NCBI GenBank assembly: GCA_018340805.1
Contig: JACMZG010001913.1
Span: 34,493,458-34,557,457, forward strand
Reading direction: 5' to 3'
Length of the DNA: 64,000 bases
From: Microvelia longipes
Taxonomy: Eukaryota; Arthropoda; Insecta; Hemiptera; Veliidae
Position numbers and translations under genes: made by a program. Below are positions 25,767 through 38,070 of this stretch, in pieces. The stretch's first letter is position 1. Every line of letters starts with the position of its first letter. The notes under the pieces are model-generated. The model was not told the origin of the DNA and searched no databases. It saw only the letters and a program-made list of their open reading frames with translations.

Positions 25767-28700
25767 TTAATAACGTGTTTATTTAACAATTAAACAAGGA
25801 ATGAATTCAGCTGAGTATTTGAGAAGGTCTATGAGACAACGATACGTCCAGGTATCACTACATTTTTATATTATTCCTCGTTCCTCGTATACTTGTTCTA
25901 AATTTCTTATACCTAACAATCGTATGATTGTTAGGTATAACTGCTTAAAGGCATCTGGGCTATATCCTATTCGAGTCATTTTCCGGTAAACCGATTAGGA
26001 AGTTATAACAATTCCGTCGTCAGTTTTCAATTCGATACACGAATTGAGTCTCAGGAAAAGATTAATCTAGAAAGATCATTTATATTGAACATTTAGAATT
26101 TTAATGGATATGCAAACGTATCAACATAGTTATTAGGTACCATTTATAAAATATTTTTTGTTTATAACAGTAAAACTAAGTGATTAGAAGTGTAGAGTTC
26201 AAATGCAGCCAAATGTAGCAAGAAAATTCTCCACAAAACATAAAATGTATTTACGTTTTCTGGAAAGGTCGTAGTGTTATTTGGTCGCAATAATTAGTCG
26301 AGTTTTAACCCCTCGTATTATTTTAATTGAAAAATTAAAAAAAAAATAATAATCAGGACTTAATTTAGATAGCATGGTTTTAAAATGAGGGTAGAGACGA
26401 TGTTTGTAATGTTGTATGCTTTGTAGGTATTGATACCCAACTCGGAAATACTGAGCAAGCCCTTTCTGAGGGCTCGGATATAATGATAAAAAGGTACAGG
26501 TTATTTCCTCTTGAGTGAGCTTTTTTGAGAAAAGGCTTATAACTCAATCTTTACATAGATAGTCCCAACAAAGGCTTAAAATATAATTTATTCCAGTTAG
26601 TTTGTCGATTAAAGAAATAAAATGAATTAGACTCTATCATTGAACATAAAACGGACGACAAATATCCAATCTAATTTAATTTTACTTTTAAAATATAGTT
26701 ATACTTTATTAAAGAAAAAGACATCCAAGTTACATTAATTTAAGTTACTGAGGGACGTCACTTATGTTATATCCTATTTCATTTTGACAGTTCTAGTATC
26801 TAGTACAATCAAAAATTACGTAATGCTTGTATGATAGACGAAATAGAGTGGATATTTTTATCGATACAACATCTTAAAGATTTCGTAGAAAGTGGAGTCC
26901 ATTTTGGATCCGGTTACGTGGGTTCGGCATATTAACTTACACCAAGTTAATCAGCGTTTTTACAAATAAATATTTCCTTTAGGTATTAAAAGTAACAAAA
27001 CCCTAAAACGCAATGAAAACCAAGGAAAATGTCTATCTAAATAATGACTGAAACGGCATATGCATGTTGTTAAAACTAACGATTCTCACATCACATGTGC
27101 CAGTATCTCTGACATGCATTAAAAAGTTTTAAAACTTGCTCGCGTGTTCACACAAGTCAAAAAGTTATACTATTCTTTGAAATACATGGTTACAATTTTT
27201 ATATTCTCGTGACTTAACCTTGACTGAGACAGCAATATTTTCCAAAATGTAACCTTATCCCATCATTAGATAAATAATAAAAATATGCATGCTTGTTACC
27301 TACATGAATTCATAATTTTGTTGTGTGAACTATGATGATGCATCTTTATTCGTCTTTAGAATTTTAGAATAAGTTGAAGCACGCGTGTCTTCTTCAGAAG
27401 CTAAATACTCATAACGATTGTTGGTGACTTTATAAGGTCAACAATATCAACACGAAAGTCAAAACTTGTGTATTCAACAATATATTATGCAAATACATAG
27501 GTGCATACTTTGTTTTAAAAGGTGTCCTCACTTTGTTCGTTAAACACATTTTCAACTTTAGAACTTACTTTTATTGATTTATGGTATTTTAATTTCTATT
27601 TCTACAGTATAATGTTTTGCACTATATCATAATTATGTATATATACTTCTAGTCAACTATAATATACAAATACCATGTTATGTGTTATAACATGGTACTT
27701 TTTCAATTGAGGGGTAGTTACATTGTTTGGAATTTTGATTTAAACTACACTTACAATCATGACTTTTTATATGACTAATAGAATTGGGTTGGCATGACTT
27801 ATCATGGGAGAAAGTTATAAATTTAGTTTTTTAATATTAAGATAAAGTAGATTAGAGTGCAGCCATTTATTAATTAGATTAAAAGTAATATGGAACAAGT
27901 ATAAAAGGTTTCAACTCTCGTATTACTTCTCTCAGCAAGGCTCAGTAGTTAATGAATAAGCCTCCTTCGGCTTTGCTTAAAGTTTAAGTTTAGGAATATA
28001 CTTAAACTTAAGCTGTAAAATAATCTGTTATACCTTGCTGCATAAATAACAATTGCATAGATGGACGAAGATTCCTCGCTGAGACGCAAGAAGTTTCCAT
28101 AAATAAATGATCTGGGTATTAGTGCAAGCCCAAGGCCAGACTTTACAAAGACAGGCTATAGTTGTGATTGTATATATTGAAAAAATAAATAATTTTCTTG
28201 ATTTTCCTTCTATTTACTCACGAATGTATTTTTGTAAGCAACCTTTACAGCTTAATGGTAGTAAAAATACTACTGCATTTATACTGAGTATAACTAAATC
28301 ATTTATTGAATTAACTTGAAAAATATCTTCTTAATCTTTTGGTACATAATTCAGTTTAATTTATCAAACATTACTGTCAAGGTAATTTGATACAATAGAA
28401 AACAAATAAATTTAGTTAAAATTAAAAATAAACAACATAAAAATTTAAGTTTATATAAATAGGAAATAATAAAATAAAAAATTCTCTTTATTTCATAAAG
28501 TAAAAATACTTAACACGATATAACAAGGCATGCTAGTGTCAAACTTTTATCAAAAAGGCTTTATTTTTACTTTCTGCTCTTATGTGATAAAAAGCTTTGC
28601 AATAAGATAAAATTCGCCACCCCCAATAGTTTTTCATTTCGTAAAAACGAGTAGTGTGAGAGACTCACATGAAAGTGAATTATATATTGCAGTGTTTGAT

Positions 28701-29128
28701 TGGTTCTTGGAGCCTCCCCCCTCGAAACATCAATTTCCTTTTTAGTTCTTTTTGAACTATTGAGAATCTAAGTGAATATGAAATCATAAGCTGATAAATT
28801 GTGTAGAAAAGTTTCTTAGAATGGAAATTAAGTTTAGTCGATTTTCAACTTTGATTAGAGTAACTTCGTTTTGATTTCTTTGAGGAAATATTTTCACTTA
28901 AAAAAGAAAATAATTAATTTAGTGATTTTTTTTGTTTGTGATTATTTCAACTTTAAAGAAGTCACTATTGTAATTTTTTGAGAAGCTATTCGCTATAATT
29001 CTAATTATTTAGGTATTTAAAGAAAGATAAAAACTAAATGAAATTATTAGCATCAATGTTCTTAAATTTATTTCTTGACTCTATTTTTCTATTTAACACG
29101 TTAGGTAATTTTTGTTTTACCTATTTAG

Positions 29129-29303
29129 GAAAAGAGAACAGCGCTACACTATGCAGGTGTTTCAAGTAGTGAAGCGAAAGCGAAACTGTTAGAAGCAGGA
29201 GCAGATGATACTATACCAGACAAGCAAGGTTTTACAGCGGCATACTACATGAGTCATCCGAAGGCTATAACTATACCATCCCAGTCATCAAACAAATCAG
29301 CAG
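29129..29303 (+). CDS. Ankyrin-Dpy30 gene, exon 4 (module 1, third repeat)
   Basis: The acceptor CTATTTAG precedes 29,129 and the donor GTTAAT is at 29,304; start phase 0, end phase 1. The peptide begins EKRTALHYAGVSSSEAKAKL and continues LEAGADDTIPDKQGFTAAYY, a clear ankyrin repeat (TALHYAG, LLEAGAD). A Ser-rich tail follows. The donor is weaker than the others. Confidence 0.92.
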
Positions 29304-31199
29304 GTTAATTTATCAGCATTATTAATAACCCAAAATCATGCTTGATATGTGTTTAAAAGAATTACAAATCGTGCTGCTTTCTGAATCATTATTTTGGGAA
29401 CTAAGCACCCCTTCCTCAAGCGGTTTTTCACAAAATTTGTCTGTATTGTATGTGCGTCTGCTATCGTATTAGTAAGTGATATGTTCAGAATATAGAGTTG
29501 AAAGATAAGTACCAAAATTAATCATTAGGTATAGGTGGGCTATCCGGGAAATAAAATATGTATGAAATCTAATTTATTTATGATGGAGGACATTAAAAGG
29601 TAATTAAAGTAGCGAACTCGAAAATAAGTGTAGCAAATTCGATGCGGCAATAAGATGTTACGAGGTACCATTTTTATTTAATTACAAGTTAGATGTTCAA
29701 TTTCATAAAAATCGAGCAAATATTACCCAGATTTTTTCTTAAATCCACGGGAGGCTATAAGTAAAATATTGAAACAAAATTAAAAGGATTCAGATCAATG
29801 ATTTGGTTCAAATCATTTACTTTTGTGTATGGAGTAATTTTTGGGTAACTGTCGTTTGTAAAATTTCAATAGTAAATTCAAATTGTTACATCATAATGAC
29901 TCAATAAATAGAGAGGAGTTTAGTCGGAAATATAAATTTAGTTAGGTGATAAAAGAAGCTAAAAAGTTAAAATAAAAATGATATATATGACAATACCTTC
30001 GTCAGCTATAAAACGAAGTACGGAGTAGCTCTCTATTAAGCATGTATTTCCTAAACTTGAAGAATTAAGTAAAGGTAAGCATTAAATTTAACAATTTTCA
30101 ACAGTCTGTTGCTATCAATTAATTCATTAGAACAGTTTGTCTATTTAGCATTAAGTTAAATTGATGCTTTAAAAATTTATTTTAGGATATATTAATATTT
30201 ACCTTTTGAATATTATATAGATAATAATAGGGTGCAATATCATGATAAGTTTTACAGTTAAACAATCAAGAAATACATTTAGTTGAAACAGAGGCAATTG
30301 ATTACAAGCACGACCTTTCAAATCGATTTTCAAAGTTATATTTACATTAAAGCATTTATTTAGATAGTGTTACCTTTGTTACCAATTTTTCAATATCACC
30401 CGAGAGGCATCTTTACGTGGTGCTACGATGGAAAATTGCCAACTCACGCGAGTGTCAGTGTGTTTTTATTTAGTTTAAAAATGCTTTTAAGTTTTCATTA
30501 TTCAAGTTAAGTTTACTACACAAAGAGTTAACTCGTGTTACGTTTAAATTAACAATTCATCTCATGAGGATATTAAAACATTAATTTTTAAAAGCTTTAG
30601 TAAATAAAACCTGCTTAGTATACTTATAGTAAAATTGAATAAAAATACCTAAATAATGTAACTCCGTTATTTCTGAAGAGTAATAAATCTGAGGGATATT
30701 AAATAGAGTATAATTTAGACTGTATAATCAATACATTCGAAATATATGTCTCGAAGGAGATATAAATTTGTTTTACTTTCAGTGTAAATAAAAAGTAAAG
30801 TGATCGGCTCAGTAATAATTCTATTTAGCTGGGGGGAAAACAATGCAATTACATATTAGTTGTGGAATTATAATTATATGAGACTTAGTAAGAATATACC
30901 TCTACTATTAACATATAGATATGTCTTATACTTACTCTAAGTCATAAGTACAGTTGTAATTTATACTAATTTACATTAAGTTACATATAACTAATTATAG
31001 TTTTAGTAATATAATAACATTATTTTTCTCTTAGCTGTGTTTAGTAAAATCTTACAACAAATATGTCTTAAGTACAACTCTGCCCCAATAAATGTTACGT
31101 AAATCTCATATTATACAAGGCTATCCGTGAAAGTTTGTGACAATGGTGCATTATGAGTAAAATTAGTTGGACGTAATCCATTGTCAGTACTATTTACAA

Positions 31200-31239
31200 T
31201 TAACGACGTTTCGGGAGCAGGTACTTCTCCCATCATCAG
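31200..31239 (-). ncRNA. Hammerhead ribozyme core, left arm
   Basis: On the minus strand: CTGATGA (31,239-31,233), stem II GGGAG/CTCCC with a 9-base loop, GAAAC (31,212-31,208), then GTC (31,207-31,205). All invariant core bases are present. The GAAACGUC form has almost no stem III; such PLE ribozymes are thought to work as dimers through the ACGU palindrome. Stem I is short (AAC with GTT). Confidence 0.7.
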
Positions 31240-31805
31240 GTTCGTCTTGAGAAAGACGGTGTGTGAGTCAAGTGTTGGGTGTTAGGACTTTAACCTAACT
31301 TCGTAGGCAGGTATCAATGACTTGTTATGCGCTTTGAAACCTTGTCTACGATGGGGCCTTCCCCGGTCTATATAGGGATTAGGGTTCCTTATATACCTCC
31401 TAGCTACCTGCGAATACGTATTATCGAGATCTTTCAAGTTCTAATACTGCCTTTTTAGCTCCTTCTTAAGCATTGGGATCCATATCGGATCGATATTGAT
31501 GCTTGTTTGGCTTATGGGTCAATTTTTTGGCTTATGGGTTTGGCATCAATATCGATCCGATATGGATCCCAATGCTTAAGAAGGAGCTAAAAAGGCAGTA
31601 TTAGAACTTGAAAGATCTCGATAATACGTATTCGCAGGTAGCTAGGAGGTATATAAGGAACCCTAATCCCTATATAGACCGGGGAAGGCCCCATCGTAGA
31701 CAAGGTTTCAAAGCGCATAACAAGTCATTGATACCTGCCTACGAAGTTAGGTTAAAGTCCTAACACCCAACACTTGACTCACACACCGTCTTTCTCAAGA
31801 CGAAC

Positions 31806-31845
31806 CTGATGATGGGAGAAGTACCTGCTCCCGAAACGTCGTTAA
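31806..31845 (+). ncRNA. Hammerhead ribozyme core, right arm
   Basis: CTGATGA (31,806-31,812), stem II GGGAG (31,814-31,818) with CTCCC (31,828-31,832), GAAAC (31,833-31,837), GTC (31,838-31,840). Predicted cleavage is after 31,840. It is the mirror copy of the left-arm ribozyme. Stem I is AAC/GTT plus possible loop contacts. Confidence 0.7.
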
Positions 31846-32607
31846 TTGTAAATAGTACTGACAATGGATTACGTCCAACTAATTTTACTCATAAGGCTAT
31901 CCGTGTCTGTATAAGAAAGGAGCATAACCCGGCCTCTATACTTTGGAATTTTAGGGTTCCGAGAGGGATATTAACGCAAGTTCATAGGTTATTTTAGTTC
32001 ACAAGGATTGTAGTTTAAAAATCAATAAATTATAGTGAATTACTTTTGCTTAAAAATCAATAAATTTTTAACCTGAACAATATGGAACCCCTTCAAATTT
32101 AAATTTAGATTGGTATTTAAAATGGAATATGCTCTGCAAGCAAGATACAAAAACAATACTTCAATCAATATTACTAAAAATTTAGACGAATTTAATAATA
32201 ATTATAAGCGTCCCCGAAAGTTAAGAAATAAACGACTTAATGTGCTTCAAATAGATTCATCTGACGTCGAAAAAGGTAATAGATGGTACCCACCTTTGAT
32301 TACTAATTTTATTTTGTATACTAAAGAATTTGTCCGTAAGCGATAATTTGATGTTTAACCAACAAAACATCTTTTAATCTCTGAAACGCTTAGTCTTGTA
32401 ATTATTATTATCTATAGTTCTGTTTTAGTTTAGGCTTCACTATGGCCCTGTATTGAATAAAGCTAAATTTTGTTTATGTTCCCATTTCTCATTTGTCGAA
32501 CCACTTTCCATCTGTTATTTTATAATCAATGGATTTAATCGATGGTTCAATTGAATAGTGTGTTTTTCTATTCTAAGACTTCCTTAAAATACCAAAAAAA
32601 ATTTCAG

Positions 32608-32765
32608 GAGGGATAAAAGCATCACAGCTTAGAGTATGGATCCACGAAAAGGATTTATCTAAGCTGTTGAAATTATTGTGGGAAGGCTATGGATATAGAC
32701 TCTCTAGGGAGACCAGTAAACACCCCACAGTAAAGAAATTTTTGGATTCTGTTCCATATATTATG
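32608..32765 (+). CDS. Ankyrin-Dpy30 gene, exon 5 (module 2 lead-in)
   Basis: The acceptor AATTTCAG ends at 32,607 and the donor GTAAGC is at 32,766; start phase 1, end phase 0. It encodes a non-ankyrin helical segment (ASQLRVWIHEKDLSKLLKLL, then a stretch ending FLDSVPYIM). It aligns with exon 11 of module 3, which ends FINNIPLYM at the same exon boundary. Confidence 0.9.
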
Positions 32766-33619
32766 GTAAGCTCTTCTCATTATTAATTAACAAACTCATA
32801 AGAAAATATCTTCTTGTTACTTAAGTTCACTTAACCAATATTTGTCTTAAATTAAATTACCGGGCAAATCTAAAATTTTGGTTTTAAGTAATCAAAAATT
32901 CCAATCCCCACATTAATTCCCGCAAGAAATCTCTATTCTAAAACCATTACACACTATCAATATAGATAACAACTTCTGTTAACTAGGAACACAGATGTTT
33001 CTCCTCCCACTTTAAGTCGTTCCAATCTTCCCTAGCTCCTTACTGCCTACAAGACTACCTTTCCCGCCCTCACTCCTATAATTACTTTAAAAAATTGATA
33101 TAATGTATGTCTAGTTGTTAAGTTAATTTTGTATTGTGTTTTTAATAATTTTTTAAATATTTGTATATGTATTCTTTATAAGGAAATGTTACATCCACAT
33201 AAGTGGCTTTTGTAAAAAAATAAAATTAAATTTAAAAAAAATAATAAAAAATACAGCTGGTTTACAGACAGCTGTTGGTTAGAGCGTCAGGTCTTGTCAA
33301 GGTCATCCGGGAGTACCTGTAGCTTTAAGGTAGTCCAGGTTTAATTTTCAGTCAGGGCGCTTAGGGTTTTTTTTATTGATGGTGGATAGTTGTTGTTCCT
33401 AAAGATAATAATGACCATATAAAGCAAAAAAAAAATAATATAAAATCATTACTCCTTGTAGTTTTTTATGAAAAATCAGTATTGATGTATGCGAGTTTAA
33501 CTTATATAATTAACATCTGAGACCCCCATTGATAAAACATTGATTTACTATGACGGTCTGCAATGTCCTAAACATCATGAATTAATTTTCTTAATTTAAT
33601 ATATTATGTTTTATTATAG
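32766..33619 (+). other. Intron 5 with LINE-tail-like and SINE-like sequence
   Basis: About 32,940-33,235 is C-rich then T/A-rich and ends in CATAAGTGGCTTTTGTAAAA, reminiscent of the 3' end of insect non-LTR elements (weak call). The following 33,245-33,365 looks tRNA-derived. Confidence 0.4.
33255..33365 (+). mobile_element. Diverged tRNA-derived SINE-like segment
   Basis: GCTGTTGGTTAGAGCGTCAG near 33,270 resembles a pol III A box, and CCAGGTTTAATTTTCAGTC near 33,336 a decayed B box. It is followed by a T-run and an A-rich tail. It could also be an old tRNA pseudogene. Confidence 0.4.
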
Positions 33620-33751
33620 AATAATATTAAAGACGTTCATACAGCAGCGATTAAGAATGACCAAGAACTTTTGAAAAGACGATCAGGTCCCCCTCTTCCA
33701 GATGATTTACTGATCAGTAAAGATGCGAATGGACTAAGCCCCATACATAAG
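33620..33751 (+). CDS. Ankyrin-Dpy30 gene, exon 6 (module 2)
   Basis: The acceptor TTATTATAG ends at 33,619 and the donor GTAAAT is at 33,752; phase 0 at both ends (44 codons). The peptide NNIKDVHTAAIKNDQELLKR, then DANGLSPIHK, is the first ankyrin repeat of module 2. It matches SKISGVHKACRQGDL of exon 12 and ARLEMCHDACIRGNV of exon 3. Confidence 0.92.
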
Positions 33752-34277
33752 GTAAATCCATATTTCTTTGAAAGTTTAATAATTTCTTCAAGTGTAGAAA
33801 ATTTAATTTTTTAATAACCTTTAAGGAATGGAATTACTTAATTGTTAAATATATTGTCGAGAAAAATTGTATTCGTAAATATATTTACAAATTTCTTTAA
33901 TCGAAAAATAAGGAATGATTTTTTTTTGGAATTGTTGCCTTTTTTGAACCTGTAGCTTATTTAAGTTTAGTAACCACTAGAACTATGATTTTTTAGGTAC
34001 TAGCGTACTCCCAAATGAAAATGTAAGCGTTTAATTGTTAAATATGGGTTATATTCCCTGTCTGAATTAGCCTTAGAACATAAAATATCGCTTCTTAGAG
34101 TCTTAAAGACACTGTCATCGTTTCAAAATTATAGTGTGTCTAATAATTTGTATTATAGATGCAACTCGGAATTGTATCAGTGATGGGACTCGGAAGTATT
34201 TTATCCTTAATAATTTTTATTCCTGTACTATAGGTTTTCATCAGAATGTTTGGTGACTAATCGTTGTTCTGTTTTAG

Positions 34278-34463
34278 GCTGCTGGATTAGGACATGAAGA
34301 GTTGCTAAAAGTATTGCTTGAAAGAAACCCGCAAGGAGCAAACAGTAAAGATAACATGGGAAGGACTCCTATACACTATATAGCTGGTCTTAAAGGACAG
34401 CAGTCCATCAAGATTCAATCATTATTAGAGCAGTATGGAGCTTCAGCTGATATGAAGGATAAT
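34278..34463 (+). CDS. Ankyrin-Dpy30 gene, exon 7 (module 2 ankyrin repeats)
   Basis: The acceptor TGTTTTAG ends at 34,277 and the donor GTAAGT is at 34,464; phase 0 at both ends (62 codons). AAGLGHEELLKVLLERNPQG completes one repeat. MGRTPIHYIAGLKG and LLEQYGASADMKDN make the next. This is a very typical ankyrin consensus. Confidence 0.95.
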
Positions 34464-36265
34464 GTAAGTGAAAAGTTTATCATCTGATGAGTAAGAAGTT
34501 GATTCAGATTCAATTTGTGTGTCAATGTGTCAAATTTTAATTCTATCCGAGTTTTTTTTTAAGTTTTATAAATGTTTGAAATAGATAGTTTTAGATTAGC
34601 GTACACAATAAAAACTACGCGATATCTCGGTGTCGGCTTTTTTGTGTTTGCTCAGTGCCAACACATTTACCTACGATTAAAATGAATTCCTTAAGATATA
34701 AAATAAGCTCATATTTCTTTGGAATTTGCTAAAAGAAAAAGTAAAAATTAAAATTAAATAATTTAGAAAAAAAAATATTTATTGAAAACTGATTTAAGTG
34801 ACATTATCGAACCCATGTTTTATTAATTTAAAAAAATATGCACACTTCTTTAGTTGTTAAAAAATGACATGGTTTTGAAAGTAATGTTTAAAAAAATCAT
34901 ATGTTATACAACTAACTTAATTAAAGTATAAATTAATTATTAGAATGGTAACTATGACGACTTAAATAGCTTCTAAAAATAAATTTTACAAAGTGTGATT
35001 CAGATTAAAAATTATTGATTAGAATTAATTCCGAAATAATCCGCTAGATGGTATGCCAGTCTGTTTTGTAAGATATAAAACTATAAGCGCATAATTAAAA
35101 TTAGAATAAAACAGAAAAACGATTTCATGTTATCAAATCAAATATAATAAAACCGAGAAATTATTTCTTGTAATTAAACCATGTTGTCAAGCAATTCATT
35201 GCAAAGGTATATAGTCATGGTTTTAAGGGTTAAATGCTTATTTCTAAACAATTTTCGTGTTATATTATAATAAAATGTTGCATTTGTCTGTGTTCGAAGT
35301 TGGTTTAGAGTTGTAAATGCAATCATAGAAGAAATTGCTATCTCTTTTCAATCCAGATAAAACTTTTTAACTGCATTCTTATAACATAATAGATATATTT
35401 TTTACTGTCTCTTGTCTTCTAGCAATTTATGATTTTCTTTATACGCAATAGATTAGTGGAAAATCGGAAAAAAAACTGTTAATTATAGATTAATAAGATA
35501 ATGTAAATATACAGGCTGTCCCCGGATGGAGTTGTCAGATAGAATAAAAGAGTTATTTATACTTATCCGAAACCGGGATTTTACTTAAATTATCCTTTTA
35601 AAATACTTTAAGACCTCCTAAAAGGCTACAAAGTTGTCTGTCTTTATGTGTGTCTGAGCATCTGTTATAGTCGATAGTGTTTGTTTGTCTATTTATAAGA
35701 GTTAAAACAGTACAAACATTTATCTTGTGTAATCAGCATCAGCATGGTCAGTAAGTACAAGGATGACCGCTTGGATTAAGACTGATCTATCCTGTCAGAG
35801 AATGCATTTTGTTTGTGTGAGTTCCTAGACATTCCCAAACCATCCTTATTGACTTAGCAAACATGTTGAGCTAAACTGACAAACAAAATTATGAATTCAA
35901 ATTAAGCCTCTTGTTTAAAAAAAATCCTGTAAACGGGGGCTATGACGAACCTTAGATGAACCAATGCTTGCTACATTTACTTTTGATATACATGTGTTAT
36001 ATAGTAGGCTATTATGAAACACTAGTTTTTTCCTATAACAAACTTAAGTTTGTTATGGGGCTAAAATATGACTTTTAACAAGCATATTCCCTCTAAACTG
36101 ACCTGAGAGCGTTCAAAAATGAGGCTCGAACTCTGGAATAACCTCTGCATGTAAACTAAGGAAAAATGTTCCAATTAGTTTCTTATTAATCTTTTGTATT
36201 TTTAATGCTTCTTAAAGTTTGTATATACACAATACAATATTGTATGCCCTCTTTTACTTGTATAG
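34464..36265 (+). other. Intron 7 (1.8 kb)
   Basis: AT-rich. A partial MITE-A lies at about 35,565-35,710 on the plus strand (CTTATCCGAAACCGGGAT, AGACCTCCTAAA, TTGTCTGTCTTTATGTGTGT). Nothing else seen. Confidence 0.6.
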
Positions 36266-36499
36266 AAAGGAAAAACTTTAGCCGACTACAAGAAATCAGT
36301 GAAAGAATTGGAACTAGATAAGTATTTGAAAGTGATTCCCGGTGCACCGAGAACGCACGGTGATACCCCGCCGTCCTGGGATTGGTTGAGCGAGATTGGA
36401 CAGGAATTAGGACCAACAACAGAAACACAAAGTCAACAGTATGCAACTCCCTCCGATGATTCAGCTTTTGGTGATGATACTTCGTTCAGTCATCTTCAG
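36266..36499 (+). CDS. Ankyrin-Dpy30 gene, exon 8
   Basis: The acceptor ACTTGTATAG ends at 36,265 and the donor GTAAAC is at 36,500; phase 0 at both ends (78 codons). It opens KGKTLADYKKSVKELELDKY, the end of module 2's last repeat. A Pro/Trp segment (TPPSWDWLSEIG) and a Ser/Thr/Gln-rich acidic linker follow. Confidence 0.9.
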
Positions 36500-37258
36500 G
36501 TAAACTGAATTCAATATGAAGTCAATATCAGGTAATAATAACTTGCCAGAACATTTTAAGTTCTCGAATTAGGTCTCAGCATAGAACACCAGTAGAACAT
36601 CTATACCTGGTGTAAGCTACACTTATCATCACTACTATTAAGAGCTATTACTATAGATGAAACCAATCCTTTCACTAATACTGGTGAAAGCTTCGCGACA
36701 ACACGCAAAAAATATACTTTTAGCCATGTAATTATTATTGTTCTAAATCTTGCAGGTTTTAATTAATAAGAACGGTAACTAACGTTTTGAGTTTTATAAT
36801 AAATTCTCCTGTATTCAAAATAACACTAAAACTAATATACAATATTTTTCAAATTTACAATGATATGACATGACAATTTTGACATTTGCTGACTCATCAA
36901 ACAGAACAATTATTATTACTTAATAAATAAGTAACAATAATTATTTAATAATATTAATTACTTTTCCTCATTTATGCCGTAGGTATATAGGAAAAGTATT
37001 GTGTTGGCCCTAAAAATTATTGAAAAAAAAATATATCCGTTTCTCGTGTTTTTTTAAGACCTATTGAGTTAATTTTAATTTATTATTTTGAGTTTTACTT
37101 TAATCTGGAGTTAACATGTATGTGTGTGTGTGTATCTGTTATCATCACAACTTCCTTTTTTATTTATTATAGAAACTTGGTCCGAACATTATTCTGTAGG
37201 TCTAGTCGTACTATTCGGTAAATTATTTTTTTATGATTATTTTGTTTTATGCTTTTGT

Positions 37259-37330
37259 TCACTGTGTTATTATATTCACTGAGGATGCCTAGCATAGTAT
37301 GTCCAAAAGCTCTGAAATGAAATAAATCAA
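37259..37330 (+). repeat. Decayed PLE-terminal-like motif
   Basis: CACTGAGGATGCC, then CCAAAAGCTCTGAAATGA, resembles the CTGANGA-TGCC...GAAA arrangement of the 48.4-kb element, but the GAAAC word is lost. The call is tentative. Confidence 0.3.
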
Positions 37331-37560
37331 TCTAATAAAAATCGGACTACTGCCTTCAGTATTTCTTGTTCCTTATTAAAGTCTCCACAGTTGTATTAAC
37401 TTAATCCTTAAACATTAAAATAGTTTAACAACATTATTAATAGTTGAGAAAGACTTATTCCCGACAAGAAAATAATTCTAACTTAATCTTCAATGATAAA
37501 ATGTCTTAAAACCACCCTGCTTATTTTACCCAAAAAATGTTTCCTAGTGCTGTAGTACAA

Positions 37561-38070
37561 ATTTTGGCACGGTGTTCTGCATGCCGGGCGAATTTCCTTT
37601 GGAATGCGTGTTTCCGCGATTAACAATCCATTTTTCCCCATGTTCCGGTTTGAGTTTTATAACTCGAGCGGTAACTCAATCGTCAAGTACTACTAATAAC
37701 TCATTTTTTAAGTATTTTTCAAACGAAGAAGGCATAACTATCCTGTTTGGTTTTATAAAATTACGCATTTGAAATTGGTAGAGCTCACCATTATATTTTC
37801 TACTTTATAGCTCAGTCTGCGTATACCTTTTAACGCTGTAAAGGTTTTAACGCATTTCCTTTGAAAAATACAGATGAAATGAGTTACAAGTAGTGCTTGA
37901 TAATCAAGTAAGTAACTGCTAAAGTTATTAAGCATAAATCGGAACCTTAGCCTCTTTTATTCAACTCACAGGCACAAAAAACATCGAAAACGACTCCCAA
38001 CTTGAAATACGTTGATTAACGGTTGTATTTTGGGTTTTTTAGTATTTGACCATAGTTTTTTCGATTCAGC
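37561..38070. repeat. Repeat-B / repeat-C block
   Basis: 37,561-37,760 matches 54,685-54,900 (GGCGAATTTCCTTTG, CGTGTTTCCG, GTTCCGGTT, GTAACTCAAT). 37,840-37,940 is a partial complement of it (GCGCATTTCCTTTG-like, GAGTTACAAG, GTGCTTGA), making a foldback. 37,970-38,070 matches the 55.5-55.9 kb tandem unit (ATCGAAAACGACTCCC, TTCGATTCAGCGCCCC). Confidence 0.65.

Larger units (their letters stand above)
18454..29128 (+). other. Intron 3 (10.7 kb)
   Basis: Largest intron. It holds a LINE fragment (20,513-20,960), a hammerhead-like word at 22,088, a foldback element (22,944-23,376), a partial MITE-A (24,893-25,125) and a TTA MITE (25,587-25,766). About 18,690-18,820 carries a diverged piece of the 55.5-kb repeat family, as does about 14,520-14,620 in intron 1. 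The rest (about 26-29 kb) shows nothing that I can support. Confidence 0.7.
31130..31892. mobile_element. Large perfect palindrome, PLE-like terminal repeats in inverted orientation
   Basis: Arms 31,152-31,502 and 31,543-31,893 are 351 bp each and complementary throughout the parts that I compared, around a 40-bp spacer with TTGGCTTATGGGT twice. A 13-bp direct repeat AAGGCTATCCGTG (31,117-31,129 and 31,893-31,905) flanks it like a target-site duplication. Between the left duplication and the arm is a 22-nt extension. Hammerhead cores lie in each arm, and a CCTATATAGACC segment resembles a promoter. Long terminal repeats in inverted array, a short extension and hammerheads are all PLE traits. 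No protein is encoded, so it would be non-autonomous. Confidence 0.8.
29304..32607 (+). other. Intron 4 (3.3 kb)
   Basis: Apart from the 31.1-31.9 kb palindrome, no gene or recognised repeat is visible. An open frame at 32,116-32,343 has no recognisable domain and no splice context. Confidence 0.7.

Noticed and set aside
31809..31997. 62-codon ORF beginning MMGEVPAPETSLIVNST
   Set aside because: It lies across the hammerhead core and end of the palindromic element and runs into intron; not a gene.
32116..32343. About 76-codon ORF in intron 4 (MEYALQARYKNN...)
   Set aside because: Mixed composition looks slightly protein-like, but there is no domain, no splice context and no repeat match; chance cannot be excluded.
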